A DNA stretch of 50,221 nt from an uncultured Oscillospiraceae bacterium (GTDB taxonomy: Bacteria > Bacillota > Clostridia > Oscillospirales > Oscillospiraceae), in assembly GCA_910588625.1 (NCBI GenBank), contig CAJUQN010000016.1, positions 1 through 50,221 of the forward strand, written 5' to 3'. The position numbers were made by a program, and so were the translations under genes. The number at the start of each line of letters is the position of its first letter. Positions within the stretch are counted from its first letter, which is position 1. Shown here piece by piece: positions 16,484 through 23,589 of this stretch. Below the pieces are notes generated by a model. That model saw only the letters and a program-made list of their open reading frames with translations, had not been told where the DNA came from and did not search any database.

Positions 16484-16692
16484 AGCACAATTTCACAGTC
16501 CGGCTCAACCTTCCTACAGCACTTCACCACGTCCTTCATGATGGCATCGACGTCATCCGCCTCGATGGTCATCTTTTGGGTGAGGAAGCTGACGGTGGCG
16601 TCGGTGACGCCGGGGAGCTTCTTGATGGCAGTCTCCATTTTGGCGGCGCAGTTAGCACAGTCCAGGTCGATGAGCTTGAAGGTCTTTTTCAT
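16480..16692 (-). CDS. Free-standing heavy-metal-associated (HMA) domain protein
   Basis: A 70-residue ferredoxin-like metal-binding protein of the HMA family. The site is DLDCANCAAKME near the N-terminus (CxxC), followed by the usual LPGVTDATVSFLTQKMTI strand-helix pattern. The vicinal CC in VKCCRKVEPDC is unusual and could add ligands. It probably hands metal to the ATPase, which lacks this domain. ATG at 16692 follows GGAAG by 8 nt; an in-frame ATG 27 nt upstream is possible but less like the family. Confidence 0.9.
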   Translation of the reverse strand: MKKTFKLIDLDCANCAAKMETAIKKLPGVTDATVSFLTQKMTIEADDVDAIMKDVVKCCRKVEPDCEIVL

Positions 16693-16784
16693 AATGATGA
16701 CTTCCTTTCCATATATCATTCCCGTTGCCGAGCAAAAACTTCGCGGGACCGCCCGCGGGGGTAACGAATCAAAAGTTCTTTTTG

Positions 16785-16812
16785 GTTACTTTTTCTTGCA
16801 AGAAAAAGTAAC
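16785..16812. repeat. Perfect 14-bp palindrome after the arsR stop
   Basis: GTTACTTTTTCTTG pairs exactly with CAAGAAAAAGTAAC, with no loop beyond the centre. It overlaps the last base of the arsR stop codon. The following bases (about 16730-16784) carry further GC-rich dyads. It may attenuate transcription between arsR and the rest of the operon, or be a dispersed intergenic repeat. Confidence 0.55.
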
Positions 16813-17174
16813 TACTCGTTGACGTGGTCCATGCCCTGAGCAATGATCTTGCGCACATGGTCGTCGGCCAGGGAGTAGAACACCGTCTTGCCGTCCTTGC
16901 GAAACTTCACCAGGCGGCTGCCCTTCAGCACCCGCAGCTGATGGGACACCGCCGACTGGGTCAGCCCCAGTAGCTTGGAGATGTCGCAAACACACAGCTC
17001 CGCCTCAAACAAAGCATACAGGATCTTGATGCGGGTGGAGTCGCCGAACACCTTGAACAGCTCCGCCAGGTCGTAGAGCGTCTCGTCGTCGGGCATCTCG
17101 TCCAGCACCCGCTCCACCGCCGCCTCGTGGACGCACAGGAAGCCGCAGCGCTCGATCTCGTTGTTGCCGGTCAT
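16812..17174 (-). CDS. ArsR/SmtB-family metal sensor repressor (CadC-like)
   Basis: A 120-residue winged-helix repressor. The metal site of CadC/SmtB proteins is visible: ELCVCDISKLLGL at the start of the recognition region, with additional N-terminal cysteines in RCGFLCVHEAA. The recognition helix is LTQSAVSHQLRVLKGSRLV. This cysteine pattern fits Cd/Pb/Zn sensing. I chose ATG 17174 because the operator palindrome covers the alternative ATG at 17204 and GGAG lies 9 nt upstream of 17174. It is first gene of the efflux operon and very probably represses its own promoter until metal binds. Confidence 0.92.
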   Translation of the reverse strand: MTGNNEIERCGFLCVHEAAVERVLDEMPDDETLYDLAELFKVFGDSTRIKILYALFEAELCVCDISKLLGLTQSAVSHQLRVLKGSRLVKFRKDGKTVFYSLADDHVRKIIAQGMDHVNE

Positions 17175-17196
17175 TCGGATCAGCTCCTCTCTTTTT

Positions 17197-17249
17197 GCTA
17201 ACATATGAACATCTGCTCATATGTTAGCGCATTCTTCTCCCGTTGTCAA
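17197..17249 (-). promoter_or_regulatory. Metal-responsive promoter with perfect ArsR/CadC operator
   Basis: Right to left, TTGACA (17244-17249) and TAACAT (17221-17226) lie 17 nt apart. A perfect 12-bp inverted repeat, GCTAACATATGA-N8-TCATATGTTAGC (17197-17228), covers the -10 box and the start point. This is the normal position and half-site style of SmtB/CadC operators. Confidence 0.92.
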
Positions 17250-17259
17250 GGGGGCGGGC

Positions 17260-17297
17260 AAAAAAATTTTGGGACCGCCGGCGCGGCCCCAAAATCA
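17260..17297 (-). terminator. Terminator of the sensor kinase gene
   Basis: ATTTTGGGGCCGC and GCGGTCCCAAAAT pair with one G-U (about 17266-17295) and are followed on the minus strand by a T run. Confidence 0.85.
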
Positions 17298-17299
17298 GC

Positions 17300-18544
17300 T
17301 TATTCCAGCGGCAGGGTAACGGTGAACGCGGTCCCCTCGCCCGCCGCGCTTTGGACGGTTATCCTGCCCCGGCGCCGCTCCACGATGGACGCGGCGATGG
17401 CCAGCCCTAAGCCGTACCCGCCCTGCTCCCGGTTCCGGGCGGCGTCCGCCCGATAGAACCGCTCGAACAGGTGGGGCTGGGCCTCCGCCGGAATGGGTTG
17501 GCCGGTGTTGTGGACGGTGAGGACGGCTTTGTCGCCCATCGTCAGGGTGACGGTCACCCGTCCGCCCTCCTCGCCGTATTTGCAGGCGTTGTCCAACAGG
17601 ATGGCGCACAACCGCCGCAGGTCCTCCCCGCTCCCCGTGACGGACACGCCGGGGGCCACAGCGCTCTCCAGCGTCAACCCCGCCTCGAAAGCCACCGGCT
17701 CGAAGGACATCACGCACTCCTCGCAAACTTCAGACAAATCCGCTCTGCCCTGGGGCCGCTCCGGCCCCGCCGCGTCCCCGCGGGCCAGGAACAGCAGATC
17801 CTGCACCAGCCCTTTCATTCTCAGTCCCTCGTCCTGAATGTGCTCCACCCATAGGCGCTGCTCCCGGACAGTGTCGTCTGGATGGCTGAGCAAGATGTCC
17901 GCATCCGCCAGCAAAACCGTAATGGGCGTTTTCAGCTCATGGGAGGCGTCCGCCACAAACTGCCGCTGACGCTTCCAGCTCTCCTCCACCGGCTTCACCA
18001 GCCAGCGGGACAAAAACAGGCTCACCACAAAAAAACCAGCCAGCGCCGCCCCCAGTACCAGCGCCGCAGTCAACACCTGCCGCCGGATGGCCCCCTGTTC
18101 CCAGCTCAGACCGGCAAAGGCAAACTCCATCCATAAGCCCCGCCGCTGAACTATAAACCGCAGGTTCAAGTTCTCCAGCTCCCCAAACTCCACCTCCGCC
18201 GCAAGGGCCTGCTTTACCGCCCAGGCCACGTCGGCCTCATCCACATCCGCGTTGTAGCTGACCGCCAGCACCGCCCGTCCGTGATTATTCGCCACAGCGT
18301 AAAAGGCGGGTATTAGCGTGTACAATTCCTCATCTCGCGCGAAGTCGTCCACCGGAGGATGGGCTGGGTCCAGCGCCGCGCTCCCCCGTTCCAAGGCCCA
18401 GCGCAGCACCCGGTCCGTCTCCTCCCGGTACTGCCGGACGGTGGAGCCGGTCTGGACGGCCAGCGCCGTCCCCAGCACCGCCGCCAGCAGCACCATAATA
18501 ATGGCCACAAATTTCCACCGCAACTTTTCCAGCACAACACCCAT
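17300..18544 (-). CDS. Sensor histidine kinase without adjacent response regulator
   Basis: About 414 residues. A first membrane helix (KFVAIIMVLLAAVLGTALAV) and a second (VLTAALVLGAALAGFFVVSLFL) flank an extracellular sensor of about 120 residues. The H box FVADASHELKTPITVLLADADI carries the phosphorylated His. ATP-binding boxes follow: N box ILLDNACKYGEEGG, then FERFYRADAARNREQGGYGLGLAIAASI. Start: ATG 18544 or GTG 18535; the latter is better spaced from AAAGGG. No response regulator is encoded on either side, which is unusual for this class. The signal is unknown. Confidence 0.9.
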   Translation of the reverse strand: MGVVLEKLRWKFVAIIMVLLAAVLGTALAVQTGSTVRQYREETDRVLRWALERGSAALDPAHPPVDDFARDEELYTLIPAFYAVANNHGRAVLAVSYNADVDEADVAWAVKQALAAEVEFGELENLNLRFIVQRRGLWMEFAFAGLSWEQGAIRRQVLTAALVLGAALAGFFVVSLFLSRWLVKPVEESWKRQRQFVADASHELKTPITVLLADADILLSHPDDTVREQRLWVEHIQDEGLRMKGLVQDLLFLARGDAAGPERPQGRADLSEVCEECVMSFEPVAFEAGLTLESAVAPGVSVTGSGEDLRRLCAILLDNACKYGEEGGRVTVTLTMGDKAVLTVHNTGQPIPAEAQPHLFERFYRADAARNREQGGYGLGLAIAASIVERRRGRITVQSAAGEGTAFTVTLPLE

Positions 18545-18572
18545 CCCTTTCCGCATTATGAAAGGGATTATA
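18543..18572 (-). promoter_or_regulatory. Promoter of the sensor kinase with overlapping dyad
   Basis: An extended -10 (TGG then TATAAT, 18567-18572) reads right to left. A perfect 9-bp inverted repeat ATCCCTTTC-N8-GAAAGGGAT (18543-18568) overlaps its downstream edge and the predicted start point. It is a likely operator. Confidence 0.55.
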
Positions 18573-18624
18573 CCACAAACGGACCCCGCCGGAAAGATTT
18601 CTCCCCTCTTTTTCAAAAAAACCC

Positions 18625-18653
18625 TTTACAAGCGGGAACAACTGTGCTATTTT
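18625..18653 (+). promoter_or_regulatory. Promoter of the perR-like peroxide cluster
   Basis: TTTACA and TATTTT are spaced 17 nt (about 18625-18653), upstream of AGGAG and the ATG at 18707. The AT-rich stretch behind it (about 18650-18675) could hold a degenerate PerR box but no clean palindrome is seen. Confidence 0.55.
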
Positions 18654-18706
18654 ATATTTAGTAATCATTCCTATTAGCGCCAAGGAGGCGGAAGAGAGGA
18701 GCCCTC

Positions 18707-19114
18707 ATGTACAACGTCCGGACCAGCAAGAAGCGGGACGCCATGCTGTCGCTTCTCCGATCCACCCACTGTCACCCCGGCGCGGACTGGGTTTACCGGG
18801 AGCTGAAAGCCCAGTACCCCGGCCTGAGCCTGGGCACCGTCTACCGCAACCTGAACCACTTGTGCGCGCGGGGCCTTATCCGCCGGGTGGGCGCGGTGAA
18901 TGGGCAGGAGCGCTATGATGGAGTGGTCACTCCCCATTCCCATTTTATTTGCAACCGCTGCGGTGCCATCGTGGACCTACCCGAGCACTCGCCCGGAGAG
19001 GACTACCTGAACGCCGCCAGCGTGCAATATGGTTTTCGAGCCGAAGGCTGTGAGTTCATCGTCCGCGGCCTGTGCCGGGATTGTCTGTCCCAACAGCCCG
19101 AGGCCCAAAATTAA
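18707..19114 (+). CDS. perR: Fur-family regulator, PerR-like
   Basis: A 135-residue Fur-superfamily repressor. The DNA-binding domain contains HPGADWVYRELKAQYPGLSLGTVYRNLNHL. Metal-site residues look PerR-like: His in CHPGAD, Asp in RYDGVVTPHSHF together with its two His, and Asp in AIVDLP where Fur usually has Glu. Two CxxC pairs, CNRCG and CRDC, form the structural zinc site. PerR senses hydrogen peroxide by metal-catalysed oxidation of its His ligands. The neighbours are rubrerythrin, a Bfd-like protein and YaaA, all peroxide or iron functions, which supports PerR over Fur. AGGAG is 5 nt before ATG. Confidence 0.85.
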   Translation: MYNVRTSKKRDAMLSLLRSTHCHPGADWVYRELKAQYPGLSLGTVYRNLNHLCARGLIRRVGAVNGQERYDGVVTPHSHFICNRCGAIVDLPEHSPGEDYLNAASVQYGFRAEGCEFIVRGLCRDCLSQQPEAQN

Positions 19115-19138
19115 CACTAACATTGGAGGAATTTTATC

Positions 19139-19726
19139 ATGAAGAAGTGGATTTGCCCTGTCTGTGGTTACGTCTATGAGGGCGCCGAGCCCCCCGCCGA
19201 GTGCCCCGTGTGCCATGTGGCCGGCTCCAAGTTCGTGGAGCAGACCGGCGAGATGAAGCTGGCCGCCGAGCATGAGTACGGCATCTATGCCAAGACCGTG
19301 AAGAACAACCCCGACATCAGCGAGGAGGACAAGAAGTACATCTTCGAGCAGCTGATGGCCAACTTCAACGGCGAGTGCTCCGAGGTCGGTATGTACCTGT
19401 GCATGGCCCGCATTGCCCACCGTCAGGGCTACCCCGAGATCGGCCTGTACTGGGAGAAGGCCGCTTATGAGGAGGCCGAGCACGCCGCCAAGTTCGCCGA
19501 GCTGCTGGGCGAGGAGCTGGAGCCCAACATGACCGCCGACACCGCCAAGAACCTGGCCTGGCGTGTGGACTGCGAGTTCGGTGCCACCAAGGGCAAGTTC
19601 GACCTGGCCGCCTGCGCCAAGAAGAACAACCTGGACGCCATCCACGACACCGTCCACGAGATGGCCCGGGACGAGGCCCGCCACGGCAAGGCTCTGAAGG
19701 GCCTGCTGGAGCGGTACTTCAAGTAA
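19139..19726 (+). CDS. Reverse rubrerythrin (N-terminal rubredoxin domain, NADH peroxidase type)
   Basis: A 195-residue protein with the domains swapped relative to classical rubrerythrin. A rubredoxin knuckle pair (CPVCGYVYEGAEPP and CPVC) fills the first 30 residues. The diiron four-helix domain follows: FNGECSEVGMYLCMARIAHRQGYPEIGLYWEKAAYEEAEHAAKF, here split by family helices, then EMARDEARHGKALKGLL. Reverse rubrerythrins are strong hydrogen peroxide reductases of clostridia. It begins 24 nt after perR with GGAGG upstream, so the two are one operon. Confidence 0.93.
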   Translation: MKKWICPVCGYVYEGAEPPAECPVCHVAGSKFVEQTGEMKLAAEHEYGIYAKTVKNNPDISEEDKKYIFEQLMANFNGECSEVGMYLCMARIAHRQGYPEIGLYWEKAAYEEAEHAAKFAELLGEELEPNMTADTAKNLAWRVDCEFGATKGKFDLAACAKKNNLDAIHDTVHEMARDEARHGKALKGLLERYFK

Positions 19727-19747
19727 GCCACCCGGAGGGTACATCTG

Positions 19748-19924
19748 ATGGATCTCAACGAAACCGTATGCTTCTGTGGCAGCGTCACCGTGGGTGACAT
19801 CAAAGCCGCCGTTGAGGCCGGCAACACCACCTTGGAGTCCGTTCAGGAGGCCACCGGCGCGGGCACCCACTGCGGCGGCTGCGTGGACAAGGTGACCGAG
19901 CTAGTGGAGCAGTTTGCCAAGTAA
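19748..19924 (+). CDS. 58-residue Bfd-like [2Fe-2S] protein
   Basis: A small gene, ATG at 19748 with GGAGGG 8 nt upstream and only 21 nt after the rubrerythrin stop. Four cysteines occur as VCFCGSVT near the N-terminus and THCGGCVDKV near the C-terminus, the arrangement of BFD-like [2Fe-2S] domains (bacterioferritin-associated ferredoxin, NifU middle domain). Between them, VTVGDIKAAVEAG and LESVQEATGAG match the helices of this fold. It probably carries electrons to the rubrerythrin or to a ferritin-type store; the partner is inference. Confidence 0.85.
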   Translation: MDLNETVCFCGSVTVGDIKAAVEAGNTTLESVQEATGAGTHCGGCVDKVTELVEQFAK

Positions 19925-19937
19925 TTGCCACACAATC

Positions 19938-19971
19938 AAGAGGGGAACGGGGTGACCCGTTCCCCTCTTTT
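19938..19971 (+). terminator. Terminator after the Bfd-like gene
   Basis: AAGAGGGGAACGGG (19938-19951) pairs with CCCGTTCCCCTCTT (19956-19969) around GTGA, then T residues. It separates perR-rbr-bfd from yaaA, though read-through is possible as yaaA follows within 35 nt. Confidence 0.85.
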
Positions 19972-20002
19972 CACGCCGCAAGATCCGAATGGAGGCCCTG
20001 TT

Positions 20003-20752
20003 ATGCGCATCATTATTGCCCCGGCCAAGAAAATGACGGCGGACACGGACAGCTTTCCCGTAGACGCCCTTCCCCAGTTCCTGGAGCAATCCGAACACCT
20101 GAAAGCCGCCCTTCAAGGGATGACCCCGAAGGAACTGCAAACCCTCTGGAAGTGCAACGACTCCATCGCCCGCCTGAACGTGGATCGCCTGGCCTCCATG
20201 GACCTTCGCCGCCGCCTGACCCCCGCCGTCATGGCCTATGAGGGCATCCAATACCGCTACATGGCTCCCAGCGTGATGGAATCCGCCCACCTGGACTACC
20301 TACGGGCTCATCTGCGCATCCTGTCCGGCTTTTACGGCCTCCTGCGCCCCTTCGACGGTGTGGCCCCCTACCGCCTGGAAATGCAGGCCCGCCTGTCCGT
20401 GGATGGTGCTCCGAACCTGTACGCCTTCTGGGGAAACCGCCTGGCCCAAACCTTAGCCGCCGAAACCGACTTCGTGTTGAATCTGGCCTCCAAGGAGTAC
20501 AGCCACGCGGTGGAGCCTTATCTCCCCCCGTCCACCCGCTTTGTCACCTGCACCTTCGGGGAGTGGAAAAACGGCAAGGTCATTGAAAAAGGCACTGTGT
20601 GCAAAATGGCCCGTGGCCAAATGGTCCGCTGGCTGGCGGAGAACAACATCACCCGCCGGGAGGACGTCCGTGCCTTCGACCAGCTGGGCTACCGCTTCCG
20701 CCCCGACCTGTCCTCGGAGAGCCACGACGTGTTCCTCCAGCCTGAAACGTAA
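20003..20752 (+). CDS. yaaA: Peroxide stress protein YaaA
   Basis: A 249-residue DUF328/YaaA protein. It begins MRIIIAPAKKMTAD, and contains YEGIQYRYM, RILSGFYGLLRPFDGVAPYRLEM and the DNA-binding-like tail with VCKMARGQMVRWLAEN. In E. coli YaaA limits free iron and DNA damage during peroxide stress. ATG 20003 follows GGAGG by 7 nt; the frame extends upstream through the terminator but without start signals. It lies directly behind the perR cluster, which fits its role. Confidence 0.93.
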   Translation: MRIIIAPAKKMTADTDSFPVDALPQFLEQSEHLKAALQGMTPKELQTLWKCNDSIARLNVDRLASMDLRRRLTPAVMAYEGIQYRYMAPSVMESAHLDYLRAHLRILSGFYGLLRPFDGVAPYRLEMQARLSVDGAPNLYAFWGNRLAQTLAAETDFVLNLASKEYSHAVEPYLPPSTRFVTCTFGEWKNGKVIEKGTVCKMARGQMVRWLAENNITRREDVRAFDQLGYRFRPDLSSESHDVFLQPET

Positions 20753-20754
20753 AA

Positions 20755-20784
20755 AAGCGCCCCTCCTTCCCAGGAGGAGCGCTT
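20755..20784. terminator. Bidirectional terminator between yaaA and the flavodoxin-like gene
   Basis: AAGCGCCCCTCCT (20755-20767) pairs with AGGAGGAGCGCTT (20772-20784) with one mismatch. A T run on the minus strand and short T tracts serve both converging genes. Confidence 0.75.
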
Positions 20785-20792
20785 CGCGCCGC

Positions 20793-21410
20793 TTACCGGA
20801 TGAAATTGGTGCGCTGGGGCTCTTCCTTCTCAGGAAGACCGTACTTCTCCCTGCCCAGCTCAATGCTCCGCATCAGGAACGTCATGTTCCGGGCTAGGGT
20901 GCGCATGGTCTGCATCCCCTCCGCGTCCTGGGCGGCCTCCCCCGGCACGCGGCCGTGGACGCTGTTCCAATACTGGCTGGACGCCACCGGCATCCCGGAG
21001 ATGGTGAAGAACTTGTTCAGCTCGTCAAAGGTGGCGGACAGACCGCCCCGCCGGGCCGCCACCACCGCGGCCCCCACCTTCATGGACTTGCTGAAGGGCG
21101 TGCTGTAGAACAGCCGAGTCATCAGCGCCACCAGCGTGGCGTTGGCCGACGCAAAATACACCGGACTGCCCACCACCAGCCCATCACAGGCCTCGAACTT
21201 GGGGGCCAGCTCGTTGACGATGTCGTCAAATGCGCACCTGCCCAGCTTGGCACAGCCGCCGCAGGCCACACAGCCCCGAATATCCCGGTTGCCCACGTGG
21301 ACCAGCTCCGTCTCCATCCCTTCTGCCTGGAACACCTTCTCCATCTCGCTGAGGGCCGTGAATGTATTCCCCTGGGGCCGGGGACTGCCGTTGAGCATGA
21401 GGACTTTCAT
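20793..21410 (-). CDS. Flavodoxin-fold NAD(P)H-dependent reductase with Cys motif
   Basis: A 205-residue FMN-binding protein of the NADPH-dependent FMN reductase / iron-sulfur flavoprotein group. The N-terminus MKVLMLNGSPRPQGNT is the FMN phosphate loop. Then comes CVACGGCAKLGRC, a compact cysteine cluster after the second strand, and VVGSPVYFASANATLVALMTRL near the isoalloxazine site. The cysteine spacing could bind an iron-sulfur cluster, which is an inference. ATG 21410 follows AGGAGG by 9 nt, and an extended -10 box (TATACT, 21444-21449) lies close upstream. It is monocistronic. Confidence 0.85.
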   Translation of the reverse strand: MKVLMLNGSPRPQGNTFTALSEMEKVFQAEGMETELVHVGNRDIRGCVACGGCAKLGRCAFDDIVNELAPKFEACDGLVVGSPVYFASANATLVALMTRLFYSTPFSKSMKVGAAVVAARRGGLSATFDELNKFFTISGMPVASSQYWNSVHGRVPGEAAQDAEGMQTMRTLARNMTFLMRSIELGREKYGLPEKEEPQRTNFIR

Positions 21411-21577
21411 AAAGTCGCGCCTCCTTATTATGTGATATGGGACAGTATACCACACTTCCTCCGCGATGGGGAGCGAATTTACAAAAATTCCGCCCAAAGC
21501 GTCCCACAAAAAATTTCTCCCTCAAAAGGCAAAACACCCCCGCCCCCCGTCTAATAGGCAGAAAGGAGGGAGCCCCC

Positions 21578-22054
21578 TTGACCGAACAGGAATACATCCG
21601 CCGGGCGGAGGCGTTGAAACAGCCCCTCTACCGCACCGCTGTGCTCTACCTGGGCAGTGAGTCCGCCGCAGTGGACGCCGTGGACGAGGCCGTCTATAAA
21701 GGCTTCTGCGCATATCAAAAGCTGCGTCAGCCGGAGTTTTTCGACACCTGGCTCACCCGCATTCTCATCAACGTGTGCAACACAGAGCTGCGCCGCCGGA
21801 AGCGGGAGCTGTCCATGGACGAGCTGCCCGAGACGGCCCAGGAGCAGTTCGACGCGCTCCCCTTGAAGGAGGCCCTGCGCCGCCTGCCAAAGGACCTGCG
21901 GGAGGTCATTGTCCTGCGCTATTTCACCGGCCTGACCCTGGAGGAGACCGCCCGGACCCTGGACATCCCCCGGGGCACCGTGTCCACCCGCCAGAAAAAG
22001 GCCCTCACCCTGCTCCGCCTGGAGCTCACCGACGAAAAGGAGGACGCCGTATGA
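21578..22054 (+). CDS. ECF-type RNA polymerase sigma factor
   Basis: A 158-residue sigma-70 family factor with region 2 (YLGSESAAVDAVDEAVYKGFCAYQKL, acidic and helical) and region 4 (LREVIVLRYFTGLTLEETARTLDIPRGTVSTRQKKAL, helix-turn-helix). The TTG at 21578 is the start: GGAGGG is 7 nt upstream, and the sequence before it is not family-like. It overlaps the next gene by 4 nt. It is probably held inactive by the membrane protein encoded next. Confidence 0.92.
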   Translation: MTEQEYIRRAEALKQPLYRTAVLYLGSESAAVDAVDEAVYKGFCAYQKLRQPEFFDTWLTRILINVCNTELRRRKRELSMDELPETAQEQFDALPLKEALRRLPKDLREVIVLRYFTGLTLEETARTLDIPRGTVSTRQKKALTLLRLELTDEKEDAV

Positions 22055-23481
22055 AAAACCGCACCGACGAATACTGGGCGCTCATCGGCCAGCTGTCCCA
22101 GCCCCCCAAAAGGCTGGAGGGCACCGTGGACCGGGCCCGGAACCGGGCGAGGCGGTCCCGGTTCCTCCACAGGCTGGCCACCCCTGCCGCCACCCTCGCG
22201 GCGGTCGCCGCCTGCTTCGTGCTGATGGTCAACGCCTTCCCCACCTTCGCCCTGGCCTGCTCCGGCATCCCCATCATCCGGGAGCTCACCGCCGCCGCGG
22301 CCTTCTCCCCCAGCCTGTCCGCCGCCGTGGCCCACGACTATGTGCAATACATCGGCCAGTCCCAGACCGTGGACGGGGTTACGGTCAATCTGGAATACGC
22401 CATCGTGGACGAGGCCCAGGCGGTGTTCTTCTACTCCGTGGACGGGGGGCGGTTCCACACCAGCCCGGACCTCACCGATGAAAAGGGCGAGGCCATTGGG
22501 GGCTACGGCGTTTCCACCTACCACAGCGGCCAGCCCGCAGAGGCGGACAACCTGGAACGCATGACTCTGGATTTCACAGGCGGCTATACCCTTCCCGACC
22601 GGTTCAGCATGGACATGTATATCATGCCGGAACCGGAACCCCTGCCCGATCAAATGACGGAGACACGGGAAGAAGCGCCCACCGCCGCCGCGCCCGGCGC
22701 CTCTGTGGGTGATGACAACCCGGACCTCTGGGGGGACCCCCGGGAGGACCCCGGCGTCCTGCGCTTCACTTTTGACGTGACCCTGTCCCCGGACCGCGTC
22801 TCCGAGCCCACCACCGTGAACGTGAACCGCTGGATCGAGCTGGACGGCCAGCGTATCTTGGTAGACCGGCTGGAATACTTCCCCACCCGGACCATCCTCT
22901 ACCTGGGGGAGGACCCGGAGAACACCGCCTGGCTCCGCACCATCAAATTCTGGTTCGAGGATGGAGACGGCACGCGCTACGATGATATCGACGGCTCCCT
23001 ATCCGCCAGAGGGGAACACGATTCCAAATCCTATTTGACCTACTATTTCCAGAGCTTCTACTACAACGAGCCCAAGGGCCTGACCCTGTGCATCGACAAA
23101 GTGAAATGGCTGGAAAAGGACCGGACCCACGTATTCCTGGACCTGGCCGCCAAAACCTGCCCCGGCCTGCCGGAGGGCGTGGAGGTGGGCGAGGTCACCC
23201 GCACCGGGGATTTCGTCGAGGTGAGCCTCTTTGCCCCGTTGGAGCGCCAGAGCCTGGGCCAGACCTTCGAGGGAACTTATTGGGACCCGGAGGGCGGAGA
23301 ACACAGCTTTAACCGGTGGAGCGGCGCCAACCGCTTTGACGATAACGGCAACGAAATCGGCTATTGTGAGGAGATCTATCTGTACGACTACCCCTGGGAC
23401 ACGGTGGAGCTGGCGCTTTCCTATACCTCCCTGTCCGTCTATAAACAGCCCGTCTACGTCCCAATGACGCCCCAGAGCTGA
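22051..23481 (+). CDS. DUF4179 membrane protein, probable anti-sigma factor
   Basis: A 476-residue protein coupled to the sigma factor by an ATGA overlap. A cytoplasmic N-terminal segment of about 40 residues (basic RARNRARRSRF) is followed by one membrane helix (TPAATLAAVAACFVLMVNAF) and a large extracytoplasmic part. FALACSGIPIIRELT after the helix is a hallmark of the DUF4179 group. That group is regularly paired with ECF factors in clostridia, and its short N-terminal segment is thought to bind sigma. The external part has beta-rich repeats and no enzyme motif that I recognise. The signal is unknown. Confidence 0.85.
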   Translation: MKNRTDEYWALIGQLSQPPKRLEGTVDRARNRARRSRFLHRLATPAATLAAVAACFVLMVNAFPTFALACSGIPIIRELTAAAAFSPSLSAAVAHDYVQYIGQSQTVDGVTVNLEYAIVDEAQAVFFYSVDGGRFHTSPDLTDEKGEAIGGYGVSTYHSGQPAEADNLERMTLDFTGGYTLPDRFSMDMYIMPEPEPLPDQMTETREEAPTAAAPGASVGDDNPDLWGDPREDPGVLRFTFDVTLSPDRVSEPTTVNVNRWIELDGQRILVDRLEYFPTRTILYLGEDPENTAWLRTIKFWFEDGDGTRYDDIDGSLSARGEHDSKSYLTYYFQSFYYNEPKGLTLCIDKVKWLEKDRTHVFLDLAAKTCPGLPEGVEVGEVTRTGDFVEVSLFAPLERQSLGQTFEGTYWDPEGGEHSFNRWSGANRFDDNGNEIGYCEEIYLYDYPWDTVELALSYTSLSVYKQPVYVPMTPQS

Positions 23482-23493
23482 GCCAATTGGGGA

Positions 23494-23529
23494 AAGCCCT
23501 TCTCTTTTTCCGAAAGAGGAGGGCTTTTT
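23494..23529 (+). terminator. Terminator of the sigma factor operon
   Basis: AAGCCCTTCTCTTT and AAAGAGGAGGGCTT pair with one G-U around a short loop, followed by a T run. Confidence 0.88.
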
Positions 23530-23545
23530 CTTTTCCGCGTCTCGT

Positions 23546-23553
23546 GGTATAAT
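23546..23553 (+). promoter_or_regulatory. Extended -10 promoter of the LuxE-LuxC-like operon
   Basis: TGG directly before TATAAT (23548-23553) gives an extended -10 element about 30 nt upstream of AGGAGG. The -35 region is weak. Confidence 0.5.
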
Positions 23554-23589
23554 ACCAGAAACGCCGCGAATTTGAAAGGAGGCCAGCCC

